Origin: Patellifolia procumbens | Lineage: Eukaryota; Streptophyta; Magnoliopsida; Caryophyllales; Amaranthaceae | DNA: 64,000 nucleotides | NCBI GenBank assembly: GCA_947645195.1 | Contig: CANSGD010000229.1 | Coordinates: 868,001-932,000 of the forward strand | Direction: 5' to 3' | Shown: one piece after another, positions 34,164 through 46,204 of the stretch | How the letters are laid out: each line of letters begins with the position of its first letter | Position numbering within the stretch: position 1 is the stretch's first letter | The notes under the pieces: model-generated | The model's input: only the letters and a program-made list of their open reading frames with translations | The model's database searches: none | Told to the model about the DNA's origin: nothing | Program-made: the position numbers and the translations under genes

Positions 34164-34171
34164 TATTTATA
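34164..34171 (-). promoter_or_regulatory. TATA box of the WAT1-type gene
   Basis: The minus strand reads AGTATAAATAAGG, a good plant TATA box about 90 bp upstream of the chosen ATG at 34,077. It predicts a start of transcription near 34,137. Confidence 0.55.
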
Positions 34172-34179
34172 CTAAGGTT

Positions 34180-36400
34180 AGAAAATAGAAAGCCTAGGAA
34201 AGTACAACTAGATAAATAAATAAAAACTTAGGATTAAGGAAATAATATAAGAAGACAAAAGGTGCAGTTGTAAATAATAAATGATTCTGATGAATAATTT
34301 CATGCAATTTAACAAGTTGCACTGGATTGATCTTGCTATGTGGCAACCAGGTATTGGGGCAAAAGGAAAAAAAAAAGCATAGGTTTGAAGAAAAGAGTAG
34401 TGTTTTTTAGAAAGGGTGGTGGTACAGAAGGAAAGATGCAGAAGTATATTATTGGGTGAATGTGTTGGCTTTGTTAAACTGCACAGTCATGAATGACTAA
34501 GCTATCCAACTGAATTTGTTGAACCTTTTACAGTTCCATGTGCTGTATGGGGGGCGCTGAATGCTAGGAAATTCCTTAGGATTTCTATTGCATGATTCAT
34601 GATTGTAATTTTGTAATTTTGTATGGCCTCGTGTGGGGGTGGAGAGTGGTAAGGTCAGTTGAGTTAAATTAAATTTAACTAAATAGATTTATATTAAGCT
34701 GAATGAAAATGAATTTAATTGGATTGAGTGTCATAAATATTTACAATTCTTTCTAATTTAGACTCAGAATTAGCTAAACTGAATATGACATGAATTGAGA
34801 TTGATCTCTGTTAATTAAGTTCAAAAGAACACGGTCTAAGTTTATTATTTATCGGGTGCATAATAATGTTATTGTATTGTGCACCCATTTGCGAAGTGTA
34901 ACTTCAATGTGATAAGTATGTTACTTTAGTCTGAAAGGGAGTCACTTTGATGAGAAAAGAGTTGTTTGAAACTTAATGCTTCTGAAATAGGTGGCTCTCA
35001 TCAATAAAAGAAGTCACTTCGGAGTTGATGAATAATAAATTTATAAGTATAACCTGCATGCAAGAGTTTTCGTGGTAAGAGTAGGGCTTGTGTAAGAGGA
35101 TACGTACAATATGCGTGACAGATAAAAAGGAATTTAGTGAGTTAATTAATAATCGCACTACATGATCTAAATTGAGTCGCCATGAGTCAGTTAATACTCC
35201 AGATAAAAAGGATGTTGAAATTTATAACCCCTAAGGGTTTAGAATGAGTGTCAAATAATTTCCCAAAATAATATTAGGTTCGGGATTTATGAAAAATTAT
35301 GCATTATTTTGTAATTAAGGATTAAGGAAAGCTATTTGTGTGTTTCTTCCTATGAAGATGAAGAAAAGATGTCGATCTATATTACGGTATTTGATTGAAA
35401 CAAATCGAGTAATATCATGATTGATGAGAGATGCTGCTGTTGGAGTCGGAGTAGGGTTGTAAGAAGCAAAAGGCCCAACAAAATTTAATCTGTTGTTGGA
35501 GTCAGAGGAGGGCAGTATATGAGGAACCACGAAGCCTGGTGGAAAATTGCTCGGTGTGTACGGCAACGATGTCATGGGCAATGACTGACCATAGGAAAAA
35601 GGGAGCATGGTATCAAGAGGCTAGGTTTTAAGAACTTTTTTTTATTCTTTCTCTCCTCCGCCATTAATTTTTTTAGCCCAACTATTGTGTTTCAAGAATT
35701 CCGGCTACCACCACATACATTGCCGCTCCTTCCACAACCGTAGGGTATTTGATTATTATTTAGACTCTTAGTCTGTATTAGTTAAAGACGGTTTATTCTC
35801 TCTTTATATATATAATATTGCCATACAACTTAAATAAGTTAGCCAATTATCTCAATACTCGTACAGTCTACCATGCACAAGGTTTGTTATTCACCAAATC
35901 ATGTAGAATTGTAGATAAAGTAATGGACTTTAAGGATTTCCTCCTTTTAGCATGTCCATTACATTCTTAACAAACAAAATTTATTAACCCATTTGATCGA
36001 TTTATCATACCTAGAAGTTTTTACTTCATAACCATTTATAGATTCTTTTTTGAGATATTCACTGCCCTTTGAAACCAGCGAGGAAGAACTTCAAGGTACA
36101 TATCAATCATCCCAAATGATAAGAAAATGCATTAGTTTGTGTTCATTTTCATGGCATCAACCTGAATGACAGGTGGACCCACTTACTCCCCCCACCGAAT
36201 TATACTGCCATGTCGCCTAATGCTATAACTGTATACGCTTTTAGGCGTACTTGCCTAAGACGTATATTCGTCCTGAACACCCCAAAGTATCGTATGAGTT
36301 GTTTTTTCTCAAAACATATCCTTGCAGGGTCTAACAATCTTGAGAATGTAGCATTCTACTAGGTTCACTTAGAGGAGGTTAAGAATCCTTCCTTTCTCCA
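34180..36400. other. Intergenic DNA with decayed repeats, no clear gene
   Basis: A decayed MITE-like stretch at about 34,640-34,835 ends in GAACACGGTCTAAG, like the GGCCTGTTCT family. GGGTGCA...TGCACCC near 34,855-34,890 forms a small inverted repeat reminiscent of the ends of the 30,083-32,357 element. A 97-codon open frame at 35,608-35,315 (minus), Pro/Ser-rich at its start, is not recognised and not called. Confidence 0.4.
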
Positions 36401-36406
36401 TCATAT

Positions 36407-36529
36407 TTGTTTCTGTCTAAAAGTGCCATACCTCTTTCCGGCGGAGATGAGCGGTCCGAGTCCGAGCTCCGGCCAAGAACCTGCACATGAAACCCAAACC
36501 CCCGGGGGTGTTCCGAGGAAGGGCTCTGC
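36407..36529 (+). repeat. 123-bp direct repeat, left copy
   Basis: Runs from TTGTTTCTGTCTAAAAGTG through CCTCTTTCCGGCGGAGATGA and CCGAGCTCCGGCCAAGAACC to GGGCTCT. It matches 42,783-42,905 with about five differences, in the same direction. Direct orientation over 6.4 kb suggests parts of two LTRs of one retroelement or a duplicated segment. Which one is unknown. Confidence 0.8.
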
Positions 36530-36714
36530 TAGTTTTGTATTTTTTGCGTTCTTTTGAGTAGTTTTTGAAAGAAAATATGCTATTTCTTTGCTACTTTCTT
36601 CCTCCTACCATACGTATCCTTGCCCCCCAGTCTGTCTGCTTTGCTTGCAGCAGAGGAGGCGGACTGAGATTAGAATGCTATAGACAAGTCCGCAATAACG
36701 ATGATACGTGGACA

Positions 36715-39700
36715 TGTAATGATAATGAGCATGATCTTTCGTCTGAAGCGAGGATCTGCTATAACAATAAGTAGCATGATCCTCTGTCTGAAGCGAGGAT
36801 CTGCAGTAATAATAATCGCAGAGCCCTCTGTCTCAGATGGGGTCTGCAGTAATAATAAGGAGCAGGATCCTCTGTCTGAAGCGAGGATCTGCAATAATAA
36901 AGAGCATAATCCTCTGTCTGAAGCGAGGATCTGCTAATGACAGTAATGGCAGAGCCCTCTGTCTGAGACGGGGTCTGCGATAATAGTAAGGAGCATGATC
37001 CTCTGTCTGAAGCGAGGATCTGCTATAACAATAAGGAGCATGATCCTCTGTCTGAAGCGAGGATCTGCTAATGATAAGGAGCATGATCCTCTCTGTCTGA
37101 GACGGGGTCTGCGATAATAGTAAGGAGCATGATCCTCTGTCTGAAGCGAGGATCTGCTAATGATAAGGAGCATGATCCTCTATCTGAAGCGAGGATCTGC
37201 TATAATAAGGAGCATGATCCTCTATCTGAAGCGAGGATCTGCTAATGATAATAATGGCAGAGCCCTCTGTCTGAGTGGGGTCTGCGATAATAATAAGGAG
37301 CATGATCCTCTGTCAGAAGCGAGGATCTGCTAATGATAATAATGGCAGAGCCCTCTGTCTGAGTGGGGTCTGCGATAATAATAAGGAGCATGATCCTCTG
37401 TCAGAAGCGAGGATCTGCTAATGATAATAATGGCAGAGCCCTCTGTGTGAGTGGGGTCTGCGATAATAATGAGCATGATCCTCTGTCAGGAGCGGAGATT
37501 TGCTATGATAATGACGGTAAAGAACTCAGCTCTTCACTTGAGTCCTTCACTCTGCTTCTTCAGCAGAGCTCGATTTGTAACTATGACTTAGCTCTTCACA
37601 TAAGTCTTTTACTCTGCTTCTTCAGCAGAGCTCTCTGCTTCTTCAGCAGAGCTCTCTGCTTCTTCAGCAGAGCTCGGTTTGTAACTATGACTTAGCTCTT
37701 CACTTAAGTCTTTCACTCTGCTTCTTCAGCAGAGCTCGGTTTGTAACTATGACTTAGCTCTTCACTTAAGTCTTTCACTCTGCTTCTTCAGCAGAGCTCG
37801 GTTTCTTCTATGACTTAGCTCTTCACATAAGTCTTTCACTCTGCTTCTTCAGCAGAGCTCGGTTTCTTCTATGACTTAGCTCTTCACATAAGTCTTTCAC
37901 TCTGCTTCTTCAGCAGAGCTCTCTGCTTCTTCAGCAGAGCTCAGTTTCTTCTATGACTTAGCTCTTCACATAAGTCTTTCACTCTGCTTCTTCAGCAGAG
38001 CTCGGTTTCTTCTATGACTTAGCTCTTCACATAAGTCTTTCACTCTGCTTCTTCAGGAGAGCTCGGTTTCTTCTATGACTTAGCTCTTCACATAAGTCTT
38101 TCCAACGGCTTAATAGCTCATTGGAGTCTTCAATAATATATCTTTCCAGCGGCTTAATAGCTCGTTGGAGTCTTCGATAATGTATAAAGGAGCATGATCC
38201 ACCGTCTGAAGTGAGGATCTGCTAATATTGACAATGGCAGGATCTGCTATAACAATAAGGAGCATGATCCTCTGTCTGAAGCGAGGATCTGCTAAGGAGT
38301 ATGGTCCTCTGTCTGAAGCGAGGATCTGCTAATGATAAGGAGCATGATCCTCTGTCTGAAGCGAGGATCTGCTATAACAATAAGGAGCATGATCCTCTGT
38401 CTGAAGCGAGGATCTGCTAAGGAGCATGATCCTCTATCTGAAACGAGGATCTGCTAATGATAAGGATCCTCTGTCTGAGACGGGGTCTGCGATAATAGTA
38501 AGGAGCATGATCCTCTGTCTGAAGCGAGGATCTGCTAAGGAGCATGATCCTCTATCTGAAACGAGGATCTGCTCATAATAAGGAGCATGATCTTCTGTCT
38601 GAAGCGAGGATCTGCAGTAATAATAATCGCAGAGCCCTCTGTCTGAGATGAGGTCTGCAGTAATAATAAGGAGCAGGATCCTCTGTCTGAAGCGAGGATC
38701 TGCAATAATAAGGAGCATGATCCTCTGTCTGAAGCGAGGATCTGCTAATGACAGTAATGGCAGAGCCCTCTGTCTGAGACGGGGTCTGCGATAATAATAA
38801 GGAGCATGATCCTCTGTCTGAAGCGAGGATCTGCTGTAATAAGGAGCATGATCCTCTGTCTGAAGCGAGGATCTGCTAAGGAGCATGATCCTCTGTGTGA
38901 AGCGAGGATCTGCTAATGATAAGGAGCATGATCCTCTGTCTGAAGCGAGGATCTGCTAATGATAAGGAGCATGATCCTCTGTCTGAAGGGAGGATCTGTT
39001 AATGATAATAATGGCAGATCAGTTTTAGTGGTAAGCAATATCCGTGGGATCTGCGTATGAATAAATGTAACCTTGGGGCCCTTTAATCGTCGGACTGGCC
39101 TGCTGACTCTAGGGCTACATCGAGGTCAGCCGAGCGAATTATTTTGACGTCCAAGTCACGTCAGTGCAAGGCTTATAAGGTCAGCCCTCTTCGGGTCTGA
39201 TCACTGTGCCCGCAGCATGCGCCCTTTTTTCGGGGTGCACTTGGTCCTTATTTTGGACTCCACTATCCCCATTAACCTTAGGTGTCTGTGACTTATCCTC
39301 GCTGCTTTCTGGACCTTTGGTCCTGCAGAACTTGGGGATAGAGGTCTATGACATCGCTAAGTCGAGCCGACAACCGATTCACTCCACTGGCCTCGGGGGC
39401 TCTGGGTGTTTTATCTTACGGTCGACCCCCTTTTTGTGCGGACAGTCTCTGCGCTTTGAGGACCTTTTCGGTCTCTGCTTTGGCTCAAACCCTGTTCTGC
39501 TCTGCCAGCCTGGGGGGTTTTTCCCCTCCTAGTCTGCAAGTGGCTAATATTTTTGGTGCTATGATAATGGAGAGCATGATCCTCTCTGTGAAGCGAGCGG
39601 GGATCTGCTACGATAATGGAGAGTATGATCCTCTCTGTGAAGCAAAGATCTACCATACATGATCCTCTATCCGAGGTGAGGATCTGCTGAAATAATAATG

Positions 39701-40440
39701 GGCAGGATCCTCCATCTGAGGTGAGGATTTGCTAATGATGATGGCAGAGCTCTCTGAGATGGTGCTCTGCAATAATAAAAGGAGCAGGATCCTCTGTCTG
39801 AAGCGAGGATCTGCTTATAAAAGACGGGATCTGCAATAATAACAAGGGGCAGGATCCTCTGTCTGAAGTGAGGATCTGCTATAATAATAATGAGCAGGAT
39901 CCTATATCTGAAGCGAGGATCCGCTGTAATGATAATGAGCACGATCCTCTGTCTAAAGCGAGGATCTGCTGTAAAAATGATGGCAGAGCCCCCTGAGATG
40001 GTGCTCTGCGATAATAATGAGGGGCGGGATCCTCTATCCGTGGTGAGGATCTGCTAATAATGACGGTAAAGAACTTAGCTCTTCGCTTAAGTCCTCCGCT
40101 CTGCTTCTTCAGCAAAGCTCTCTGCTTCTTCAGTAGAGTTCGATTCTTAACTATACTTAGCTCTTCGCTTAAGTATTTCCAACGGCTTAGTGGCTCGCTG
40201 GAGTCTTCAATAAAAATAAGAGGCATGATCCTCTGTCTGAAGCGAGGATCTGCAATAATGATGATGGCAGAGCCCTCTGTCTGAGATGGGGTCTGCAATA
40301 ATACTAACAGAATACCTCTCTAGCATGTTTAAGCCTGCTAGAGTCTTCGATAAGATGTGTCTGCAATAATAATAACAGCATATATCTTTTCAACGGCTTA
40401 ATAGCCTGCTGAAGCCTTCAATAATATGTGCAGACTCAAA
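36715..40440. repeat. Mosaic minisatellite of stem-loop-forming units
   Basis: Four unit types alternate. A (about 42 bp) centres on GATCCTC-TGTCTGAAGC-GAGGATC, a 7-bp inverted repeat with a 10-nt loop. B (about 47 bp) has GCAGAGCCCTCTGTCTGAG then GGGGTCTGC. C (about 62 bp) has CTCTGCTTCTTCAGCAGAG and a second dyad GACTTA..TAAGTC. D has TCCAACGGCTTAATAGC then CATTGGAG. Type A and B runs lie at about 36,715-37,510, 38,185-39,020 and 39,560-40,055. Type C lies at 37,515-38,105 and 40,070-40,160. Type D lies at 38,100-38,180 and 40,170-40,430. A unique 500-bp stretch interrupts at 39,030-39,560. Long open frames here are by-products of the period and code only for repeats such as DPRFRQRIMLL. 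Confidence 0.9.
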
Positions 40441-42782
40441 AACAGGTACTTTCATAATCAAACACTACAATGAATATTATATTTCCAATCAAGTTGGGTC
40501 ACATATACTCATTTGCCCCCCACTCTTAAGTTGAACTCGGGTCAATTTGAGAGTAGTATATTCCCAACTAGACATGCATAAAGGTCCAAAGACATCATTT
40601 GATCATGTCATGTAATCAAATAGAGTGAATGTTGACACCTCTTTTGAAGCTTGTAATACAGACTAAGTAGAACATTTATCATGAACTCGATCTAATTTTG
40701 CATTAAAGTAGACAAAATTGATATCAATAATGGTGGAAGCAAAGTACTTAGCTTGATATGATCCAGTTGAGTCTGCTCGAGTTCTATACAGAATACCAGA
40801 TTTCAGGTTGGTGGGGCTCTGCTTGGCTTTGTTTTATGCAGATCAAAGTGCGGAAAATCAGGAGTATGTTGTGTTATATCCAGAACTTCTCGTTCTGGAC
40901 TGCTCTACGCTTGCTTCCAATGCCTATCTGAAGTTAGCAGATCAAGATATATCGTCTTCAGATTGGTGCAGATTGGTTGCATTGCTGCAGATCAGAAGTC
41001 TGCTTGGGTTGGGTCTGCACTGATAGTGTGCTTCAACCTTTATGGTCTGCTCTGACTCATTTGGACTGCAGACTCCTTGGCTGATGTGGTAGGCCCGTTC
41101 TTTTTGTGACTTGACTACAGATCGCCATTAATTTCAGCAAAGCTATGGGTATGTCCCTTTTTGGGTGTGTTCAGCGCATGCTTTTGCTTCACTTTGGTTC
41201 GTTTGTCGGTCTATGGATCTGCAACTCAGGTTTGGTTCGCACGGTCTGCCCTCAGATACTAAGGGTAGTCTGAGTGCACAGAGACTTAAGGTCTGCAATG
41301 TTGAATCTGGAGTTTGCAGTCTGCAACCTGTATCAGCTCTCTTATACACATTATTCTGCTATGTGCGCCTGTACAGATAGTAGGTGCTACCGCAAATCAG
41401 AAGTCCGCTTGGGTTTGCCCAAGTCCGACAGAAGGTTAGTTATGGTCTGTTTCGGAGTATCATGCTCTGCCAATCTGGTACAGAAGCGAGGCTGGTGTTT
41501 GTAATCTGCTTCCATTGGTTGCAACCGGTCTGCTTGTTGTGCAGAGTGATCTCGTCAGCCAAACCAAACTGCTCGGTGTGCGGACTGAAGTCTTCGTCCA
41601 ATCCGTTGTGTTTTACCCTGTTGGTCTGTTTAACCAGAAGCGGTCTGCAAATTTTTTTGGTTGACGTTGCAGACCCACTTCGCATATCATCTCGCTGTCT
41701 TCAATTTTCGGCAAAGGTCTGCAAGCTGAGTTCATACGTTACTCCCTGAGGGTCTGTCCAGAGCACACCTCTGCTGGTTGTATCAAATCTGCTCATCGAT
41801 ACTATAAGCTCTGGTTGGTCTCAGTCTACTTTAAGAGGTTTTAGGGCTCTGAACTACTTGGATTCGCTTGGCTTTTTGGTAGGCTGAATTTGGTTAAGCA
41901 TTTTCCCGAACACCCTGTAGGCATTATGTATTCAGACCAAATAAAGGGGGATTTTGCTTGTGTCCAAGCCCCAATTGACGAATCATACAGAGGAGTGTTT
42001 AATACTAGCTCAAATCATCAAATATCAGCAAAATCTTAGCATTTTTGGGAGAAAATTTATCCGCAAATAACGCAAATAACTAGCATGAGTGGGAGAGACT
42101 TAGCTTGTTTTTATTGTACGCAATAGTCAAGAGGTCTGATGCTTTTTCTATTTGTCTTCCCATCAAATGAATGTCAACGTTTGGTTGATGTACTCTGCCA
42201 TTGTAAGTAAGTCGTTGATGATGGGGTTGAACACTTGAACTTGAAGGTGATAAGAGTCGTAATAGTGGGCAGCGCTGATTTTTGTTTTATGAAGTCAGAT
42301 ATGGATTTCATTAAGGAAGAAGGAGATAATGATGCTGAATCCAGTGGCATTGTTGTTGCGTTGGAGAATTTTAGCACTGAAGAAGAAATGGAGGCAGTTA
42401 ATAATGCCTCTATGTACCTTGCTGTTGGGCTTGGGATTAAGGATGATCCTTAGTGTATATCAGCACAACATATAGCATTAGTTAATAATGCATCCATGTA
42501 TCTATGGAATATCTACAAATTTGGTTGTATAACTGCAAATTTGTAGTCAACGCAAACTTGCCATATTGTCAAATAAGATTGCAACCACCAATCTCTTTTC
42601 TTATTTTCCATACCCTCCCGTGTGTATATCCGCCTCTTGAAGACTTGCAGTTTGTAGATCTTGTAAATTTTGGTCTGATTTGGAGTATTTCAGACCATAG
42701 AATAGCTAATTGAGCAATGTAGCCATGGAAATGGAGTGTTTCCATGGGCGCTTTCTTCTCTCCCCCTCCTTCTAGCGCCAAA
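40441..42782. other. Non-coding block rich in GTCTGC words
   Basis: From about 40,780 to 41,830 the words GTCTGC, CTGCAG and CTGC recur far more than in the flanks, as if this were an old, diverged relative of the stem-loop array. No protein domain was recognised. A 72-codon frame at 42,235-42,453 is acidic and not recognised. TTCTAGCGCCAAATTG precedes the right direct repeat. Confidence 0.5.
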
Positions 42783-42905
42783 TTGTTTCTGTCTAAAAGT
42801 GTCGTACCTCTTTCCGGCGGAGATGAGCGGTCCGAGTCCGAGCTCCGGCCAAGAACCTGCACATGAAACCCAAACCCCTGGGGGTGTCCCGAGGACGGGC
42901 TCTCC
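42783..42905 (+). repeat. 123-bp direct repeat, right copy
   Basis: Near-identical to 36,407-36,529. Beyond the shared part this copy continues CGACGCTCAAGTCAGTACTC, a GA-rich stretch and a TATA-like GGGCTTATATAGAC near 43,000, as an LTR promoter might, until about 43,090. Confidence 0.8.
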
Positions 42906-43105
42906 GACGCTCAAGTCAGTACTCATTTTAGATAGAGAGAGTGTGGGTATAGGGAGAGAGAATGGATTCTGGATCCTTTTACCTTAGCCCTATGAGGGGC
43001 TTATATAGACAAGTGAGCGTGGGCCTTGTGTCGTTTGGGCCTTGGGCCGTATATTCGGGAGAGGGTATTTATCCCGTACAATATTAATTATAACTGGACA
43101 GGACC

Positions 43106-44890
43106 GTCTTGATGGGGAGGTAACTCTGTGCTAATGTAATAAATTGCTCCCACAAAAATGAAAAGGCGCACAATCTTTAGGTTAATGTGTTCTATAATAC
43201 ATTTCATATCCATCTTTTGATCAAAAATTTAATAAACACTAAGCATAACATGTAAGGTAATATAAATGTATAAACTTTTCTCCATTTCTTGAGCTATTTA
43301 GACATTTTGAGGCCCCAAAACTTTTGGATTCCTGGATACCTCTATGTTATGAAACGCTTGATACCCTAATAGATGACCCTATGTCTTGGAAAAGTGCCCG
43401 TACGAGTATTTAGTGAGCTTGGCCGAGCAATAAAGAAAAAGGAAAGTAGGAAGTAATCTTACCATTATCCCAAGAGGGCCGCTCAGCTCCATGAATGGGT
43501 TGTTTTGAGCATTGACCGATTGTGTGCATTTTTGTCAAAATTCTTTTCAACACAGATTTGCTTCTTACTATTTTTCCTACTTTCTTATCATTGTTTATGA
43601 TAGCTATTGGGGAGTTTCATTAGCCTTTTTTATTCTATAAAAGTAGACATCAACCTATCAATTATGTCATGCCATTTAGAAAGATTCCTTTTTTATCCTC
43701 TAAATTAAAGAAAAGTCGCCCTGAATCTTCACATGTGAACTAAGACACATTAACCGAATCACGTAAATCTTTGTGGCTTTGCTTCTCTTCTTTATTGTCT
43801 TTCTCATATAATGTTATTGTTAACTATTGTTCCATAGTATCAAAACCCATTCACCTCCTATTTCATAATACACTCCTTCCCAGTTACTCACAAAAGGTCT
43901 AACCTATTTCCTTACACCAGTTTAACTTAAGTAAAATTCCGTTATGTTAAGGCACTCCTTGGAACCACCCTAGAGATACTCATACAAGATCCTTTTCTTC
44001 TCCTTTTCCATTTCAAAGTAAGTCTAATTCCTTGACCTAGCTAGTGATAAAGAGAAAGAAAATATAAATTAATTTGAAGATTAAATACATTGAAAATTAT
44101 ATCATTGGGTCTTGTACGATAGAAGTAGGCCGTACTTTCATGTTTACATATATAAAAACAACGTGAACTAAAATGATTGATAAGGATTTTAAAACCTATT
44201 AAAACATATTTTAGGTCAATTTATTTCTGTTGTGTTAGTATGCAACCCATGATTATACATGTGATGGCAATGAGAGTGTTGTTGGAGCTGACTAGTTACT
44301 GAGTCGGAGGATTATATAGTTAATTATGATTATAATGAAGGACTTAATCATAACAAAATGTCATTTAGAAGAATAAAGGCATATCCTTTAACTGGGCTAT
44401 ACCTTTTGGTCTGGGAAACCGCGCAGCTACTGATGATTAGGTATTCCGATTCACTAATAATAATGCTACATGATAATGATAGGTTAAATAAAAGAAGTGA
44501 ACATATCTTGTTTAGTTTAGGGGTAATACTTGTATTTCAAATCAAATGACGGATATACTCGTACACATTTCCTTTGGGCGTGGGATTTTGAATTTTTGAC
44601 ATAGGCTGAACAGGGAAAAGCTTAGTTCATATCTGATAGATGTGAACTAAACATCTATCAAACACAAATATACTATGATTTTCTATAAGTATATTACATT
44701 TTCTATATATATACTACAAGTTTAATAAGTTCTAAATTTATTAAGAAAATATACTTCCTTAAACTTTTGTTAAATATACTACATTATTTATAAAATATAC
44801 TACATGTACCTATAAATATACTACGAATAAATTGATAGATGCCAAATTTCCTATCTATCTGATAGGAATTGGGCAGCCCTCGGCTGAACA
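43106..44890. other. Intergenic DNA, no gene seen
   Basis: AT-rich with no recognised domain. Nothing beyond simple AT-rich words such as ATACTAC at 44,690-44,825 stands out. Confidence 0.5.
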
Positions 44891-44894
44891 TATA

Positions 44895-45099
44895 TTACCT
44901 CCGTTTTTTTTAATGACTACACTATTAGTTCTAGGAAGTTTAAAATTAATGGCTACACTTCTCTTTTTTCCCTTATTAGTAACTTTTTCTCTCTATCTCT
45001 CTCCTACCGCTTTTTCTTACACACTTTTACTCACTCATCAAAAAATTGCCTAGGAGTCCGTGAAATGAGAAGTGTAGTAATTAAAAAAAACGGAGGAAG
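44895..45099. mobile_element. Stowaway-like MITE, copy 2
   Basis: Ends TTACCTCCGTTTTT and AAAACGGAGGAAG are flanked by TA on both sides (44,893-44,894 and 45,100-45,101). It shares TCACGGACTCCTAGGCAATT with the copy at 1,154-1,363, in the opposite orientation. Confidence 0.8.
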
Positions 45100-45115
45100 T
45101 ATATGAAATAAAATT

Positions 45116-45799
45116 TGTTAGACCTCGTAACCGGGAAACAAAAGATGAACACACAAATGACTACAACGAACAAATCGATCCTCTAGGCGTGTATGGGAAC
45201 ACTTTCCCAAAAGCGATATTCCGACCCTATACGAAGCACGGGTTGCACGGAATTCACCTCCGAGATACAAAGAAGAAACAGTGATTATCACGCTCGTATG
45301 AGAATCACCAAATGAGAACAAAGTGGTTGTGTAGATTTTGTTTTGATGAACAATGACCAAGAACTTGAGAGAGAGTGCTTTTAGAGAGAATATATGAATG
45401 TATATATCCCTTCATCTGTGGTAAAACCACATATATGCACGTCAAAGCAAAGGAAAACCGGCCAATAACCGCTCAAAAAGCAAAACCGCAAAGTCGAACG
45501 TCACCAGGCAGTAGCCTGTCGCGAGTCGCGACCAGCCCCATCGCGAGCCGCAACAGGCCTCGCGAGTCGCGAGGTAGTGCTGCCCTGCTGCTGGGCGAGG
45601 TAGTTTCCTTTGGGCTACGTTAAGTCCAATGCACAAGAGCTATGGCTTACGTTACTTCCAATGCCTACGAGTTACATGTTCACTTAACCGTAAACACCAA
45701 TGTGCACATCAACGTAACTTGAACCACGACACTTTACCAAGTAATTCAAGTTAACGTTACATGAAGATTAATCAACCAAATACTCTAAATTATCTAACA
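45116..45799 (-). mobile_element. Solo LTR (copia-like), TSD AAATT
   Basis: Begins TGTTAGACCTCG and ends ATCTAACA, so its tips are inverted (TGTTAGA/TCTAACA). A perfect 5-bp duplication AAATT flanks it (45,111-45,115 and 45,800-45,804). On the minus strand GGGATATATACATTC near 45,395 looks like the LTR TATA box, setting the orientation. A GC-rich patch at 45,515-45,580 is packed with TCGCGAG words. No internal region remains. Confidence 0.85.
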
Positions 45800-45851
45800 A
45801 AATTAAAGAGCACAAAGTATAGGTCTTAGAATATACGTTGAATTATCTAGT

Positions 45852-46137
45852 TGTATAAGGTTTAGTAAATTTTATATTTTGTTTTGGGTTTGTCTAGGCC
45901 AATTATGATGAGGTTAATTACTAGTGTATTATATAAACCCCTAGAGTTAAATTCTGCCTCATTCAATTCAATCATATGATGACAAACACATCTGTTAATT
46001 TGTAATCTATAACTCTATCATAATAAAATTATTCTCCCTCTGTTTGGTGAACGTCGATTGTTAGCAAACCACGTTAATCTCCGTGTGTTCTTTATTAATT
46101 TCCTTCTTATTCTTTATTGTCGATTTAATCAGTTACA
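45852..46137 (+). mobile_element. 5' LTR of a truncated copia element
   Basis: Begins TGTATAAGG and ends GTTACA (tips TGTA/TACA). Six bases later comes TGGTTTCAGAGCC (46,144), one base off the TGGTATCAGAGC initiator-Met tRNA primer site usual for plant copia elements. Gag-like sequence follows. The right part of the element was not found. Confidence 0.75.
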
Positions 46138-46204
46138 AAAAACTGGTTTCAGAGCCTTGTTGGTTCCTCTGGGTTTGAGGTTCCGCGATCTGTTCGACGA
46201 TAAA

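Noticed and set aside
35315..35608. 97-codon minus-strand frame, possible gene fragment
   Set aside because: Pro/Ser-rich start but no recognised domain or splice support. A TGGTATCAAGAGG near 35,608 hints at a copia primer site, but gives too little to call.
38434..38886. 150-codon open frame on the minus strand in the stem-loop array
   Set aside because: It is the translation of the tandem units (repeats of DPRFRQRIMLL and SLQTEDHAPYY). Similar frames appear on both strands because the unit rarely contains stops. No start context or gene structure.
36715..40440. CRISPR-like array
   Set aside because: Repeats and spacers are not of constant size, the 'spacers' are related to one another, and this is plant nuclear DNA.
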